Below are positions 26,254 to 35,038 of a DNA stretch of 64,000 nucleotides, piece by piece. Every line of letters starts with the position of its first letter. Within the stretch, counting starts at the first letter, position 1. The position numbers were made by a program, and so were the translations under genes. A model generated the notes under the pieces. It was not told the DNA's origin. It worked only from the letters and a program-made list of their open reading frames with translations, and did no database searches. Origin of the DNA: an uncultured Lachnospiraceae bacterium. GTDB taxonomy: Bacteria; Bacillota; Clostridia; Lachnospirales; Lachnospiraceae. The stretch spans positions 186,001 to 250,000 of the forward strand of contig CAJUCN010000001.1 of NCBI GenBank assembly GCA_910585005.1. The letters run 5' to 3'.

Positions 26254-27502
26254 GGATTACTTCCCTGCCCTTTATTCCTTCACTAATTTTGATCAACCAC
26301 TTAAAAGGTAAAAAACGTCTTATTCCTTTTCCAATAGGGGTCTTAAAGAACGCTAATGCCATATATATGAGCATTCCTTTTATCCATAGCTTTCCGCCGC
26401 ATTGTTCAAACTTTATTTCATAATCCGGGAAGGTTTTCATCCGCTTTGCCCTTATTGCAATTTGCTTTTTTTTGTATTCGATCACACTTTTCTGTGTTGG
26501 TATTATCCTTGATTCGTCACAAGACTCCGAACAAATTGTCCCCATGTTCTTTACTTTTTCAAATGCTTTTTCTCCTTTTTCTGTTCTGACAATGACTCTT
26601 GACCATCCCTGTCCCTTCTCCCATGCATCGCCTACAGAAATATCTGAAAATTCACCGCTGTAATCGAAGCATTTCCAACATCGTTTTGGGGAATAAATAA
26701 GATTTAAAAAAGTATATCCATGCTTGTTTACAAAAAACTCCCTGCCATCTTTCGACCTAATATAAAAACCTGTATCTCTTCCTTTTTTATGGCGATAACT
26801 TAGTCTTTCTATTTCACTTTTTTCTATTCTGCTCTGTGCAATTAAATAATCGGTTGCTTCACTTTCCATATTAAATCCGCAAAATAATGAAATAAGGATA
26901 ACGATATGTTCTTTTAACCATAGATCATTTTCCATGGCTTTCCTCATGCCCTGCACTTGACATGGCAACCCTACAAATGCTACCCTCTTTCCACTTTGCT
27001 TTAAATGATAAATAATCTGGTTCGTCGGGATTATAGTATATTTTGACTGTGATGCTGAAGCAATCTGCTCTTCATTGACTGCAACAAAAGGTTCAAATTC
27101 ACATACAGTCCCTTTCTTTTTCCTTAAAGAGACAGCCCCTTCGATTACATTTTCTTTCAACAAATCAATCAGTAATTGAGTAACTACTCCTCCGGAAGCT
27201 CCTCCACTCCTTACTTCAACCGATTTTGAACATGCATTCCAAATCGCTTTATAAGTTCCCAGCAGTTTGTTCACGTCATAGGGCTTTTGAAATAACGCCT
27301 CTGCCCACCGATTCATCGGAAATTCTTTTCCCGGACATACGGCTGAACACTTTCCGCACTTAATACACTGTTTTTTTGTATCCACAATCCCATTTTTATG
27401 ATAAGCAAGCGTTTGGGTTGGACATACTCCTATGCAGGTGCCGCATCTTGTACACAAATCCGTATCTATTACTTCTTTTTTTAAATCTTCGAATCCCTTC
27501 AT
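26237..27502 (-). CDS. FrhB-like 4Fe-4S protein (coenzyme F420 hydrogenase beta-subunit family)
   Basis: A 421-residue protein. Two ferredoxin-type clusters are near the N-terminus (CTRCGTCIGVCP and CIKCGKCSAVCP). The FrhB N- and C-terminal domains follow, with SGGASGGVVTQLLIDLL, VGLPCQVQGMRKAM and the late FDYSGEFSDISVGDAW. Such proteins in glycan clusters often accompany polysaccharide pyruvyl transferases, and some are thought to reduce sugar or polyprenyl groups using a flavin. No pyruvyl transferase is seen in this window. AGGAGAGGT precedes the ATG. The redox substrate is unknown. Confidence 0.85.
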   Translation of the reverse strand: MKGFEDLKKEVIDTDLCTRCGTCIGVCPTQTLAYHKNGIVDTKKQCIKCGKCSAVCPGKEFPMNRWAEALFQKPYDVNKLLGTYKAIWNACSKSVEVRSGGASGGVVTQLLIDLLKENVIEGAVSLRKKKGTVCEFEPFVAVNEEQIASASQSKYTIIPTNQIIYHLKQSGKRVAFVGLPCQVQGMRKAMENDLWLKEHIVILISLFCGFNMESEATDYLIAQSRIEKSEIERLSYRHKKGRDTGFYIRSKDGREFFVNKHGYTFLNLIYSPKRCWKCFDYSGEFSDISVGDAWEKGQGWSRVIVRTEKGEKAFEKVKNMGTICSESCDESRIIPTQKSVIEYKKKQIAIRAKRMKTFPDYEIKFEQCGGKLWIKGMLIYMALAFFKTPIGKGIRRFLPFKWLIKISEGIKGREVIHGESR

Positions 27503-27512
27503 ACCTCTCCTG

Positions 27513-29108
27513 CTAAATAACTACCTTTTCTTCCATCCGCTTATCCTGAAAATAAAAGACCCTCTGTATCCTTATTTCCTTGACATTGGCAAACTGTTCC
27601 CGGCTATGATTCCCAATATCTGTCAGTGAAAAGAATTTGCCGGAAGCTACATGACGCAAAGAAAAGCTGTCCGCACATTCCAGTTTTATGCTTTCCGGGC
27701 TTGAAATATAGTCGTCTATCACAAGCCTGTCCTGGCAGATCGTAATGCCTCTTTTAAATCTGATATCCGTTTTTTTATCCACTAAAATAATCAGCTTTTT
27801 CAGCATTCCAATTATTTTATTTCCCAGAACTGCCGAAACCACACGAAGTCCTGTCAACATAATGGGGGTTGCAATCTTCTGTTTTACCAAATTCATGTTC
27901 CCTGTTATTTCTACTTTACCATTTTCATACACAATTTGATAATCTGCACTCTGCCAATTCGTTGCCGCAATTTTCCCTTCTCCCAATTTCACTCGATAGC
28001 CATAATCATCAAAACTGTTCTCTGAGTTTTGAAAAACCCTGCATACCCCTCCCTTGGAAGCTCCAATTATAATATAGGTGCCATCATTCGTATAAGAAAG
28101 CAATCCCGCTTCCTTAAAATAATGCTCTTGATTATACTCAAAAGGCAGTAAACCATGTACTTTCACTTCATCCTTTTTTGACTTTTCTATAGCACGCATA
28201 AAGGAATGTAACAAATAATGAGAATAATATCTGTCATCTACTGCATCTAAAAAATAAAAATTATCCCGAGAATAATTGTACAGAACCTGCATCATTGCCG
28301 TTGCCGTTTTATTCCCAAGATTATTCATAACCTGAAGTCCGTTTGGCAAAAAATATATTGTATTTCTGGAGGCGTATTCTCCTCCGGTTGTTGCATCCGG
28401 ATGAACAAAAAACTTAAGAAAATCTATCACCCTGTTCAATGGTTCCAGTACTCTCTCATCCTTGCTTATCCAGTAATATTCAGCAAGCATATCCAATGAA
28501 ACGCTTAAATATCCTATATCCGCACCGCCATATTCGGGGAACCATCCCTCTGAAGACTGCAGTTCCAGAATTCTTTCAAGCTTCTTATTCAACCCCTGTA
28601 GGATCCAATCTTCATGCAACAGCGTATATGCCGAATATAAGGCGGTAATAGAAGCCAATTCCTGATTATATGCTTTTTCTTCTACATGATTGACAAGATA
28701 TTTGGACGTCTTTCGAAACGCATTTAAGATCATATCATCTTTCATCTCAAGGCGCCTGTAAACCTCGCACATTGCATATAGTGAAAAAGCTGTAGGCGGA
28801 AACCCATGTTCATTGGGATAATATTCATTAAAACTTCCATCCTTTAGCTGGATTTTCTTCCAATAATAAACGGTCCCTATCGCCCATTCGCGCATTACAT
28901 CTTTCCTGTAAAATACATTGCCCGGGAAATCTATTGCATATAGCAGCGCTATTGTCAATCCGGTCTGTTGTAATATTGCAGAAGAAAAATCACGGGTTTT
29001 CAAATGCCAATGATTTCTGTCGCAATCTCCATAATTTTTTGAATGCTTATCCCGGTCAACTTGTGTCAGGACTTTCGGCACCATTTTTAATACATATTCT
29101 GAATACAC
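27513..29108 (-). CDS. alpha/alpha-toroid protein, possibly lyase-like
   Basis: A 531-residue protein without signal peptide or membrane helices. Residues ~10-300 contain repeated helix pairs rich in aromatic residues (QTGLTIALLYAIDFPG, TAFSLYAMCEVYRRL, ASITALYSAYTLL, GWFPEYGGADIGYLS), as in alpha/alpha-toroid enzymes such as heparinase-type lyases, uronidases or terpene cyclases. The C-terminal ~230 residues are beta-rich, again like heparinase II/III architecture. The start is GTG overlapping the previous stop (TAGTG). The missing signal peptide argues against a secreted lyase. It may act on a cytoplasmic lipid-linked sugar, but I cannot name its function. Confidence 0.6.
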   Translation of the reverse strand: MYSEYVLKMVPKVLTQVDRDKHSKNYGDCDRNHWHLKTRDFSSAILQQTGLTIALLYAIDFPGNVFYRKDVMREWAIGTVYYWKKIQLKDGSFNEYYPNEHGFPPTAFSLYAMCEVYRRLEMKDDMILNAFRKTSKYLVNHVEEKAYNQELASITALYSAYTLLHEDWILQGLNKKLERILELQSSEGWFPEYGGADIGYLSVSLDMLAEYYWISKDERVLEPLNRVIDFLKFFVHPDATTGGEYASRNTIYFLPNGLQVMNNLGNKTATAMMQVLYNYSRDNFYFLDAVDDRYYSHYLLHSFMRAIEKSKKDEVKVHGLLPFEYNQEHYFKEAGLLSYTNDGTYIIIGASKGGVCRVFQNSENSFDDYGYRVKLGEGKIAATNWQSADYQIVYENGKVEITGNMNLVKQKIATPIMLTGLRVVSAVLGNKIIGMLKKLIILVDKKTDIRFKRGITICQDRLVIDDYISSPESIKLECADSFSLRHVASGKFFSLTDIGNHSREQFANVKEIRIQRVFYFQDKRMEEKVVI

Positions 29109-30061
29109 TATTTTTTCTCCCGATCATCATATTCCATTTTTTTTATATGATATTTAACTTCTTCAATCATTTTTCTATTTGCTGCCATAATATCAGCATG
29201 AAGACCCACGATAAATGTTTGCGTCCCGATTAATAACAGAATTGCTGCCAAAATTAATGACTGTATATGTCCCGTTTGAGGATCGAAAGCTAAATATATC
29301 AAATATCTGATTCCCAGCAAAAGACCAAGCACAAAGGGGATCAATCCTATAATTCCAAAAAATTTCAAAGGCTTGTACATCATAAATGCCCGAATGATTG
29401 TCAAGGCCGACTTCTTGATGTAAGAAAACATACTGTGAAACAGCCTGGAAGGACGAAGCTCTGCATTGGTTCTGACCGGAACGGAAGTAATTGCCATTTT
29501 TTCCCGTCCTGCTTGTATAATCATTTCCAGGGTATATGTATATTCATTGATTACATGAAGACGCATCGCTGCATCCCTTGATATGGCACGAAATCCACTG
29601 GGCGCATCCGGTATATCCGTGTCAGACGCTGCCCTAACAAACCAAGAACCCAAATGTTGCAATTTCTTTTTTAGAAAGGAAAAATGCTCTGTGGAATCTA
29701 TAGGGCGCTCACCAATCACAATATCGGCTTCTCCCTTCAAAATTGGCGCAACTAATTTCTCAATGTCCTCTCCGCAGTACTGGTTATCAGCATCCGTATT
29801 GACGATGACATCCGCCCCATTTTTAAGGGCCTCATCCAGCCCCGCCATGAAGCCACAAGCCAGCCCTTTATTTCTCTTAAAATTTACCACATAGTGGACT
29901 CCCCATGCTTTAGCGACCTCCACCGTTTTATCCTTGCTTCCATCATTAACAATCAAATACTCGATACTGTCTACCCCTTCAATCTGTCTGGGCAGTGCAT
30001 TTAACGCCACCGCCAATGTTTTCTCCTCATTATAGCATGGTATTTGGATAATTACCTTCAT
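29108..30061 (-). CDS. polyprenyl-phosphate sugar synthase (GT2, DPM1/GtrB-like)
   Basis: A 317-residue GT2 enzyme that moves a sugar from a nucleotide donor to undecaprenyl phosphate. MKVIIQIPCYNEEKTLAVAL, YLIVNDGSKDKT, then DVIVNTDADNQYCGEDI (metal-binding DAD plus the QxxxxxI typical of this group), followed by a PSGFRAISRDAAMRL segment. Two membrane helices near the C-terminus (FFGIIGLIPFVLGLLLGIRY and SLILAAILLLIGTQTFIVGL) match GtrB/ArnC-type proteins. With the GtrA-like (25843) and GT-C (30083) proteins, it forms a three-component extracytoplasmic glycosylation set. Confidence 0.88.
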   Translation of the reverse strand: MKVIIQIPCYNEEKTLAVALNALPRQIEGVDSIEYLIVNDGSKDKTVEVAKAWGVHYVVNFKRNKGLACGFMAGLDEALKNGADVIVNTDADNQYCGEDIEKLVAPILKGEADIVIGERPIDSTEHFSFLKKKLQHLGSWFVRAASDTDIPDAPSGFRAISRDAAMRLHVINEYTYTLEMIIQAGREKMAITSVPVRTNAELRPSRLFHSMFSYIKKSALTIIRAFMMYKPLKFFGIIGLIPFVLGLLLGIRYLIYLAFDPQTGHIQSLILAAILLLIGTQTFIVGLHADIMAANRKMIEEVKYHIKKMEYDDREKK

Positions 30062-30082
30062 ATATTTGCGCCACCCTTATTA

Positions 30083-31996
30083 TTATATTTCTTCCGCATC
30101 AAATACAGCATATTCGTAACCATGTGGGGATAAATACTGACACCTGTATATTATTCCGTGATATTCCATAACCTGTCCTAACTCACAGTCGCCCATGCCT
30201 ATAGAGACAATACATTCCGGCGCAAAATCAGGATCCTCCAGCTTTTGCAAATATTCATCCTTTACCATGACATGTTCTATCCTCTCTGTCTGGTCTAAAT
30301 ACGGCCATAGCGGATATTCATATCTGTCCTCGCCTAAATAAAGTCCTATTTGCCGGAAGCCTTTTTCTTCTACATAGTCTTCTATATCATTATAGGCTCC
30401 GCGAATATGGCGATTTGCAAAATAAGAATATTGCCCGTCTTCATCACCTTCATATTGCATTTTGATTTCATTTACCGTATAATGCAACGCTCCGTACCCG
30501 CTTAACAAACCTAAACAGATTATAAAACCAATAAATGCATCTTTCCACTTAAATTTATTTTTTATTTGTCCTATAAACACACACACAAATACAACTGCGA
30601 CAACACTAAATGGAAGGAAGTAGCGGACTTTCCATGGAGACCACTTTGAAACCATGCAGGTACCCAGCAGTCCTAGAATCGTGCAAAAAAACATTCCCAT
30701 TTCCAATTTAGGCTTTTCACATTTTTTTAACAGAATACCTAGTATGACCAAGAAACACAACAATATGACAACCGGATTGGTCGCCATGCTCTGCTGATAT
30801 GCCTTATCGCCATCTGGTAATACAAATTCCATTGTTGATATTGCAGGATCATTTATATCAACACGAAATACGCTTCCAATCACATGACTGACCTTCATCA
30901 GGAAATTATTAATCCCGGGAACAAGCGGTGTGCTGATATACTTGGCCAGATTCTTATAACAATTGGCTGTCAAAAGCCTTATGTCCCATGTAGTTACCAT
31001 TATACCTTCTGTCTGCGAGCTTGGAAACAGCGATCCATACACCTTATAACTTTTGATCATAAAAGGGCATATACCTATCACCGCCGTCGTAATTCCCACA
31101 ATACCTGCAAACAACATATTTTTCAATTTTTCTTTTTTCCATATTTTATTTATACCCAAATATCCAATTAATATTGCCATAATGATAAGCACATTGGGCT
31201 TTGCCAGATAACCCAGCGCAATCGTTGTGCCCAGCTTTACTGACAATGCCAAAATTTCTTTTGATATTTTCAAATCCGATTTGTAAGCAAAATCTAAATA
31301 ATAATAAAAAAAGAGAAGCATGATCAAGGCTGAGAACAAGTCATTTTGGGTTGTAACTGCCTCAGCGATAGCCGGAGGCATCATCAAAAATAAAAATACT
31401 GCCAGATATGCGTATCTCTTTTCACCTTTCATTTTAATAGATATGGAGTAAATCAATCCTGCGGATAAGACATAACTCATTCCGTGTACCATGCATACAA
31501 ACTTATCACTGCTTGTCAGCAGCATAACATGCATGATCATATATTCAGCCAGAGGCGGGCTGGTAATCTGCCGCACTTCGCTAGTTGCATAAAAATCAAC
31601 CGATTTATTTTGAATCCAATGCATTACCCTTGGCATATGATAAGTCATTGAATCCCAGTTCGATGTTATTGATATTGCCGACAAAGCCAACATCCCTATG
31701 CATATCATTCCCAAGAACAACTGAATTCCTCTATTTTCTTTGTCCAGTTCCATTTTAACTATTCCGATATTCTTTTTTCTGCCCACTGCCAATAAAATCA
31801 GCAGCAGCACAATCAGACATATCCATATCGTGACTATTGTCGTCCTGTTTACCATACGCATAGAACTACATGTCTCTGTGACAATATAGGCAAATAGTAC
31901 CGTGAACCAGATGCTGTCAGCAAACGCTTTTCCACATATTTTCCCCTGCTTCAAGCCGTAAAGAAAAACTAATATTCCTGCAACTATGATTAACAA
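30083..31996 (-). CDS. GT-C family integral membrane glycosyltransferase (ArnT/PMT-like)
   Basis: A 637-residue protein with roughly a dozen membrane helices and a soluble C-terminal ~100 residues. The first large outside loop carries NWDSMTYHMPRVMHWIQNKS, with the acidic residue and aromatic/histidine pattern expected for GT-C enzymes that use polyprenyl-phosphate sugars. A TTG start is supported by GAGGG seven bases upstream. It probably transfers the sugar made by the adjacent GT2 (29108) to the polymer on the outer face of the membrane. Donor and acceptor are unknown. Confidence 0.75.
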   Translation of the reverse strand: MLIIVAGILVFLYGLKQGKICGKAFADSIWFTVLFAYIVTETCSSMRMVNRTTIVTIWICLIVLLLILLAVGRKKNIGIVKMELDKENRGIQLFLGMICIGMLALSAISITSNWDSMTYHMPRVMHWIQNKSVDFYATSEVRQITSPPLAEYMIMHVMLLTSSDKFVCMVHGMSYVLSAGLIYSISIKMKGEKRYAYLAVFLFLMMPPAIAEAVTTQNDLFSALIMLLFFYYYLDFAYKSDLKISKEILALSVKLGTTIALGYLAKPNVLIIMAILIGYLGINKIWKKEKLKNMLFAGIVGITTAVIGICPFMIKSYKVYGSLFPSSQTEGIMVTTWDIRLLTANCYKNLAKYISTPLVPGINNFLMKVSHVIGSVFRVDINDPAISTMEFVLPDGDKAYQQSMATNPVVILLCFLVILGILLKKCEKPKLEMGMFFCTILGLLGTCMVSKWSPWKVRYFLPFSVVAVVFVCVFIGQIKNKFKWKDAFIGFIICLGLLSGYGALHYTVNEIKMQYEGDEDGQYSYFANRHIRGAYNDIEDYVEEKGFRQIGLYLGEDRYEYPLWPYLDQTERIEHVMVKDEYLQKLEDPDFAPECIVSIGMGDCELGQVMEYHGIIYRCQYLSPHGYEYAVFDAEEI

Positions 31997-32042
31997 AATG
32001 TTTCCCTCTTTCTTGTTTTGAAAATTCTACTCCAGCATAAAC

Positions 32043-32714
32043 TTATAGCCTGTTCTTTTTCGTGCAGACAAACATCACTTTAGCCTGGTTAATCCTCTTT
32101 TTGACATTGAGCACCTCATGCTGCCTATATACCTCAATATCAAACTCTTTTAAAATGGTTTTGATTTTATTAATATTAAAGTAATTGTCATCCGGTTGTT
32201 TGATAATGTTCCGGCCAAAAATAAATCCTCCTGCCCATATTATCCGGTTATATACCCTATGGAATAAATGCTTTATATATTGAAGACTAAACTGATCAAA
32301 TATATCAAAAAGAATCATTCCTCCTTCATTTGTCATATCTGACATTTGTAGAAGCATCTTATAAAAATCTTTAATATACCAGCTAGTCCTAAAACAATAT
32401 ACAAGGTCAAATTTCTTTTTTATGTCTAAATCAAATAATTCCCCCACATACAATTCGGCATCACCTAAATTTTCTCTTGCTTCTTCTATCAGGGACTTGG
32501 AAATATCACAGCCGCTCATCTGGACGTTATTCTCTTTATATAAGGTAACCGCCATCGGCCATCCCGTTCCAATTCCCACTTCAAATGCCGTTTTGGGTTT
32601 ATTTTTTAGCATTTTTCTTAATGCAAAGTCTTCATACTGTGTAAATCCATATTTTTTCACCTGGTTATGCCAAAAAGATGCATACACTTTTTCAAAATAC
32701 TCTTCTTTATTCAC
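32043..32714 (-). CDS. class I SAM-dependent methyltransferase
   Basis: A 223-residue protein with a typical Rossmann methyltransferase core: AFEVGIGTGWPMAVTLY (motif I), MSGCDISKSLIEEARENL (motif II), FDLVYCFRTSWYI (motif IV) and EGGMILFDIFDQFS. It has no membrane helix or signal. GTG 32714 is chosen because GGAGGG lies four bases before it; a TTG at 32726 is the alternative. It sits between a GT-C gene and the CMP-sugar synthetase, so it probably methylates a sugar. The substrate is unknown. Confidence 0.82.
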   Translation of the reverse strand: MNKEEYFEKVYASFWHNQVKKYGFTQYEDFALRKMLKNKPKTAFEVGIGTGWPMAVTLYKENNVQMSGCDISKSLIEEARENLGDAELYVGELFDLDIKKKFDLVYCFRTSWYIKDFYKMLLQMSDMTNEGGMILFDIFDQFSLQYIKHLFHRVYNRIIWAGGFIFGRNIIKQPDDNYFNINKIKTILKEFDIEVYRQHEVLNVKKRINQAKVMFVCTKKNRL

Positions 32715-32768
32715 TATCCCCTCCAAGCAAAATCTTCTTACGCAAATCCGGTATTACTATTTTATTCC

Positions 32769-33449
32769 TTATATTGTAGGATTAGGGTCTTTCATTGCAT
32801 ACAAAGCTTTCGCTATCTCATAATCGTAAACGTCGTCTATATCCGCCGCTTCTCTCTTATTAATGATAAGTCTGTACGCGTTAGGCCCATAATTATAATG
32901 CCATTCTTTCAGCTTAACACGCGGGGCTAGATTGATTCCGTTTGAGAAATGATACAATTTAGGCAACTGCTCCGAATTCTTATGGGCAAGCCCCATACTG
33001 AAATTTAAGGGGCCGTTTTCATCCATCAAATATGTCTGATAAGGATCACAGGTGATGAGAGAGTCAAATCCTTCTTCTAATTTTTCAAAGTAAGTTTTAA
33101 TTGCCTTGCGGTACAAGTACGGCTCGACAAGCGGAGAAGTTGCACATGCCCACATAATATGCTCGTTAGGCATTTCATCGCTGATATACTCAAGGAACAT
33201 ACCAAAGGGTACCGATTCATTTGCATACTCAATGGGTCTTTTTATAACTGTTACGCCCTCTGCTTCTCCCATAGCAAGCATCTCATCAGAATCAGATGAA
33301 ACAATGATCTCCGTAAGCTCCTCCACCTGCTTTAATTGGCGGATCTTGTGGATCAGCAAGTTCGAATCTGCGAAGGGCAGAATATTCTTATTGGGAAGTC
33401 TGGTACTGTTTCCTTTAACCGGGATAATTGCCGTAATCGTCTTATTCAT
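32769..33449 (-). CDS. CMP-sugar synthetase (acylneuraminate cytidylyltransferase family)
   Basis: A ~226-residue cytidylyltransferase that activates a ulosonic/nonulosonic acid (or sometimes another sugar phosphate) with CTP. ITAIIPVKGNSTRLPNKNIL is the CTP-binding loop (R..NKN), followed by IIVSSDSDEML and MWACATSPLVEPYLY, matching NeuA/KdsB-family motifs. AGGAGG eight bases upstream favours ATG 33449 over 33455. It is the natural partner for the KdsC-type phosphatase (23616) and aldolase (24149) in the neighbouring unit, giving a CMP-activated acid. No NeuB-type synthase is visible. Confidence 0.88.
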   Translation of the reverse strand: MNKTITAIIPVKGNSTRLPNKNILPFADSNLLIHKIRQLKQVEELTEIIVSSDSDEMLAMGEAEGVTVIKRPIEYANESVPFGMFLEYISDEMPNEHIMWACATSPLVEPYLYRKAIKTYFEKLEEGFDSLITCDPYQTYLMDENGPLNFSMGLAHKNSEQLPKLYHFSNGINLAPRVKLKEWHYNYGPNAYRLIINKREAADIDDVYDYEIAKALYAMKDPNPTI

Positions 33450-33469
33450 TTTCATTTCCTCCTGACATA

Positions 33470-34849
33470 TTATGATTTAATCTCTTCCAGTGCGTATCTG
33501 ATTCTCTTTATGATACGATGAATTTCTTCCTCGCTAGTCAGCTCATGTGCATGCTGCTCTTCAAACTCCTGAAAACTCTTATGTGTCTTTTCCCTTACTC
33601 TCCTCTGATGCTCAATGAAAGACCATTTCCATTTTGGGTTTTCCAACAAAGACAAATAAACTTTATAGAGAGGTTTCATTTTGACAAAGCCTCTTACCAG
33701 ACGCTGTGCAATGCCATATTCCTTATAGGCTTTCAGTTGCCGCCTTGACAGTTGATAATAATCATCCTTTATCACTTCCTCCGCCATATCTGCAAATTTA
33801 ACATAATTAGGCGTTTTCCAATCAATCAAATAAATATCTTCAATGCTTTCTTCCGGCGTTGGAAATGCTTCCTCTTTTGCCGTCACCGATTGATAGAACC
33901 CATCGTATGTTGATATTTTTTTTGAGTCGGTAATCAACTGCAGTTCAAACCCTTCTGTCGTTGGAAGAGGAAACAGTAGCTGACACATTTTCTTTGCAAA
34001 AAAAGCTTCCACGATTACAGAGCTGTTACCTGTATACACCTTATCACAGGTAATGATCCATTGTTTCACCGATTCTTCGGATATAATCCTAAAATTACTA
34101 TGCTTTTGAGCCAGCTTAACGGCCGCTTTGCTGGGATGCCCGGGATGCGGTCTGAATATTACAATAATGTCTGGAAAATCCGCACAAATCTTTTCAAACC
34201 ATTCAAGCACAATGTTTTGGGAATCGCACATGAACTTATAATACTCCGGCCAGTCTTCCCCAAACGCCCTGCACATACCCGCAATATATTCCTCTGTCAG
34301 GCAATCCCCAAAGTAAGGAGAAGCAAATAAAATTACCTTTTTATCTATTGGAATATCATACTTGGCAAAAAGCTCCTGTCTGGATAAATAATACCTGTCA
34401 AGCGGTTTTCTTAAAAAGTCCATCCCCACATGGCCGGTCAGCTTAATCTTCCTTTGATCCAGGTGCGCCGCATTCAGCAAACGTCTCACATTCTGATTTC
34501 CCCATGAGACATGAACCACGTCTTTTCCGATTCCCCAATAGTTCTTATAAGCTCCCTCTCTCTGCTCGTCTTTTGCGTAAACAATATTCTCCCATTGTAA
34601 ATCGATTACCTTTTCAAACTTGACAAATTCTTTGGAATGCCAATAAAGCGTGCGATTATCATAGCAGGACAGCGTGCATAACACCTTTGTATGATAAATT
34701 GGAACATCCGCCATTGCATTTTGTGCATCATCAACATATACGATTTTCGTTCTATACCCTCTGCGGTCAAGTTCGTACTTCATAAGGCAAAGGTTTTCCA
34801 GTTCTCTGACTTTATGCTCATATATAAATAAAAAATCTAGTTCTATCAT
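33470..34849 (-). CDS. GT-B surface carbohydrate biosynthesis glycosyltransferase
   Basis: A 459-residue protein with the layout of GT-B enzymes related to CDP-glycerol/polysialyl-type transferases. The N-terminal half begins with DFLFIYEHKVRELENLCLMK. The C-terminal donor half contains IVIFRPHPGHPSKAA (the RPHP motif) and DKVYTGNSSVIVEAFFAK, the phosphate-binding GxSS turn. HP and SS motifs are typical of enzymes that use CMP-Sia or CDP-linked donors, fitting the adjacent CMP-sugar synthetase. It is the first gene of its unit, ~60 bases behind a strong promoter. The C-terminus is charged and helical. Confidence 0.75.
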   Translation of the reverse strand: MIELDFLFIYEHKVRELENLCLMKYELDRRGYRTKIVYVDDAQNAMADVPIYHTKVLCTLSCYDNRTLYWHSKEFVKFEKVIDLQWENIVYAKDEQREGAYKNYWGIGKDVVHVSWGNQNVRRLLNAAHLDQRKIKLTGHVGMDFLRKPLDRYYLSRQELFAKYDIPIDKKVILFASPYFGDCLTEEYIAGMCRAFGEDWPEYYKFMCDSQNIVLEWFEKICADFPDIIVIFRPHPGHPSKAAVKLAQKHSNFRIISEESVKQWIITCDKVYTGNSSVIVEAFFAKKMCQLLFPLPTTEGFELQLITDSKKISTYDGFYQSVTAKEEAFPTPEESIEDIYLIDWKTPNYVKFADMAEEVIKDDYYQLSRRQLKAYKEYGIAQRLVRGFVKMKPLYKVYLSLLENPKWKWSFIEHQRRVREKTHKSFQEFEEQHAHELTSEEEIHRIIKRIRYALEEIKS

Positions 34850-34913
34850 TTATTGTACCCTGCCATCTTCATCGATTTTACTTTTATGCACTCTCCACAT
34901 TATAATTATTGAA

Positions 34914-34942
34914 AGTATAGCATACTCATATTGCTAATGCAA
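34914..34942 (-). promoter_or_regulatory. strong sigma-A-type promoter for the 25843-34849 unit
   Basis: On the minus strand TTGCAT (34937-34942), 17 bases, then TATACT (34914-34919) with an extended TGC in front. It lies in the 189-base gap 34850-35038, which holds no other recognisable feature and no clear terminator for the upstream pair. Confidence 0.72.
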
Positions 34943-35038
34943 ACTCATACCGACGTTCTTCTTTCCCTCTCAAATTACTTGTTTTATCCTCTGCAAATCC
35001 TGTAATTCTTATTAATAAATTTCATTTTACTCCCTTTA

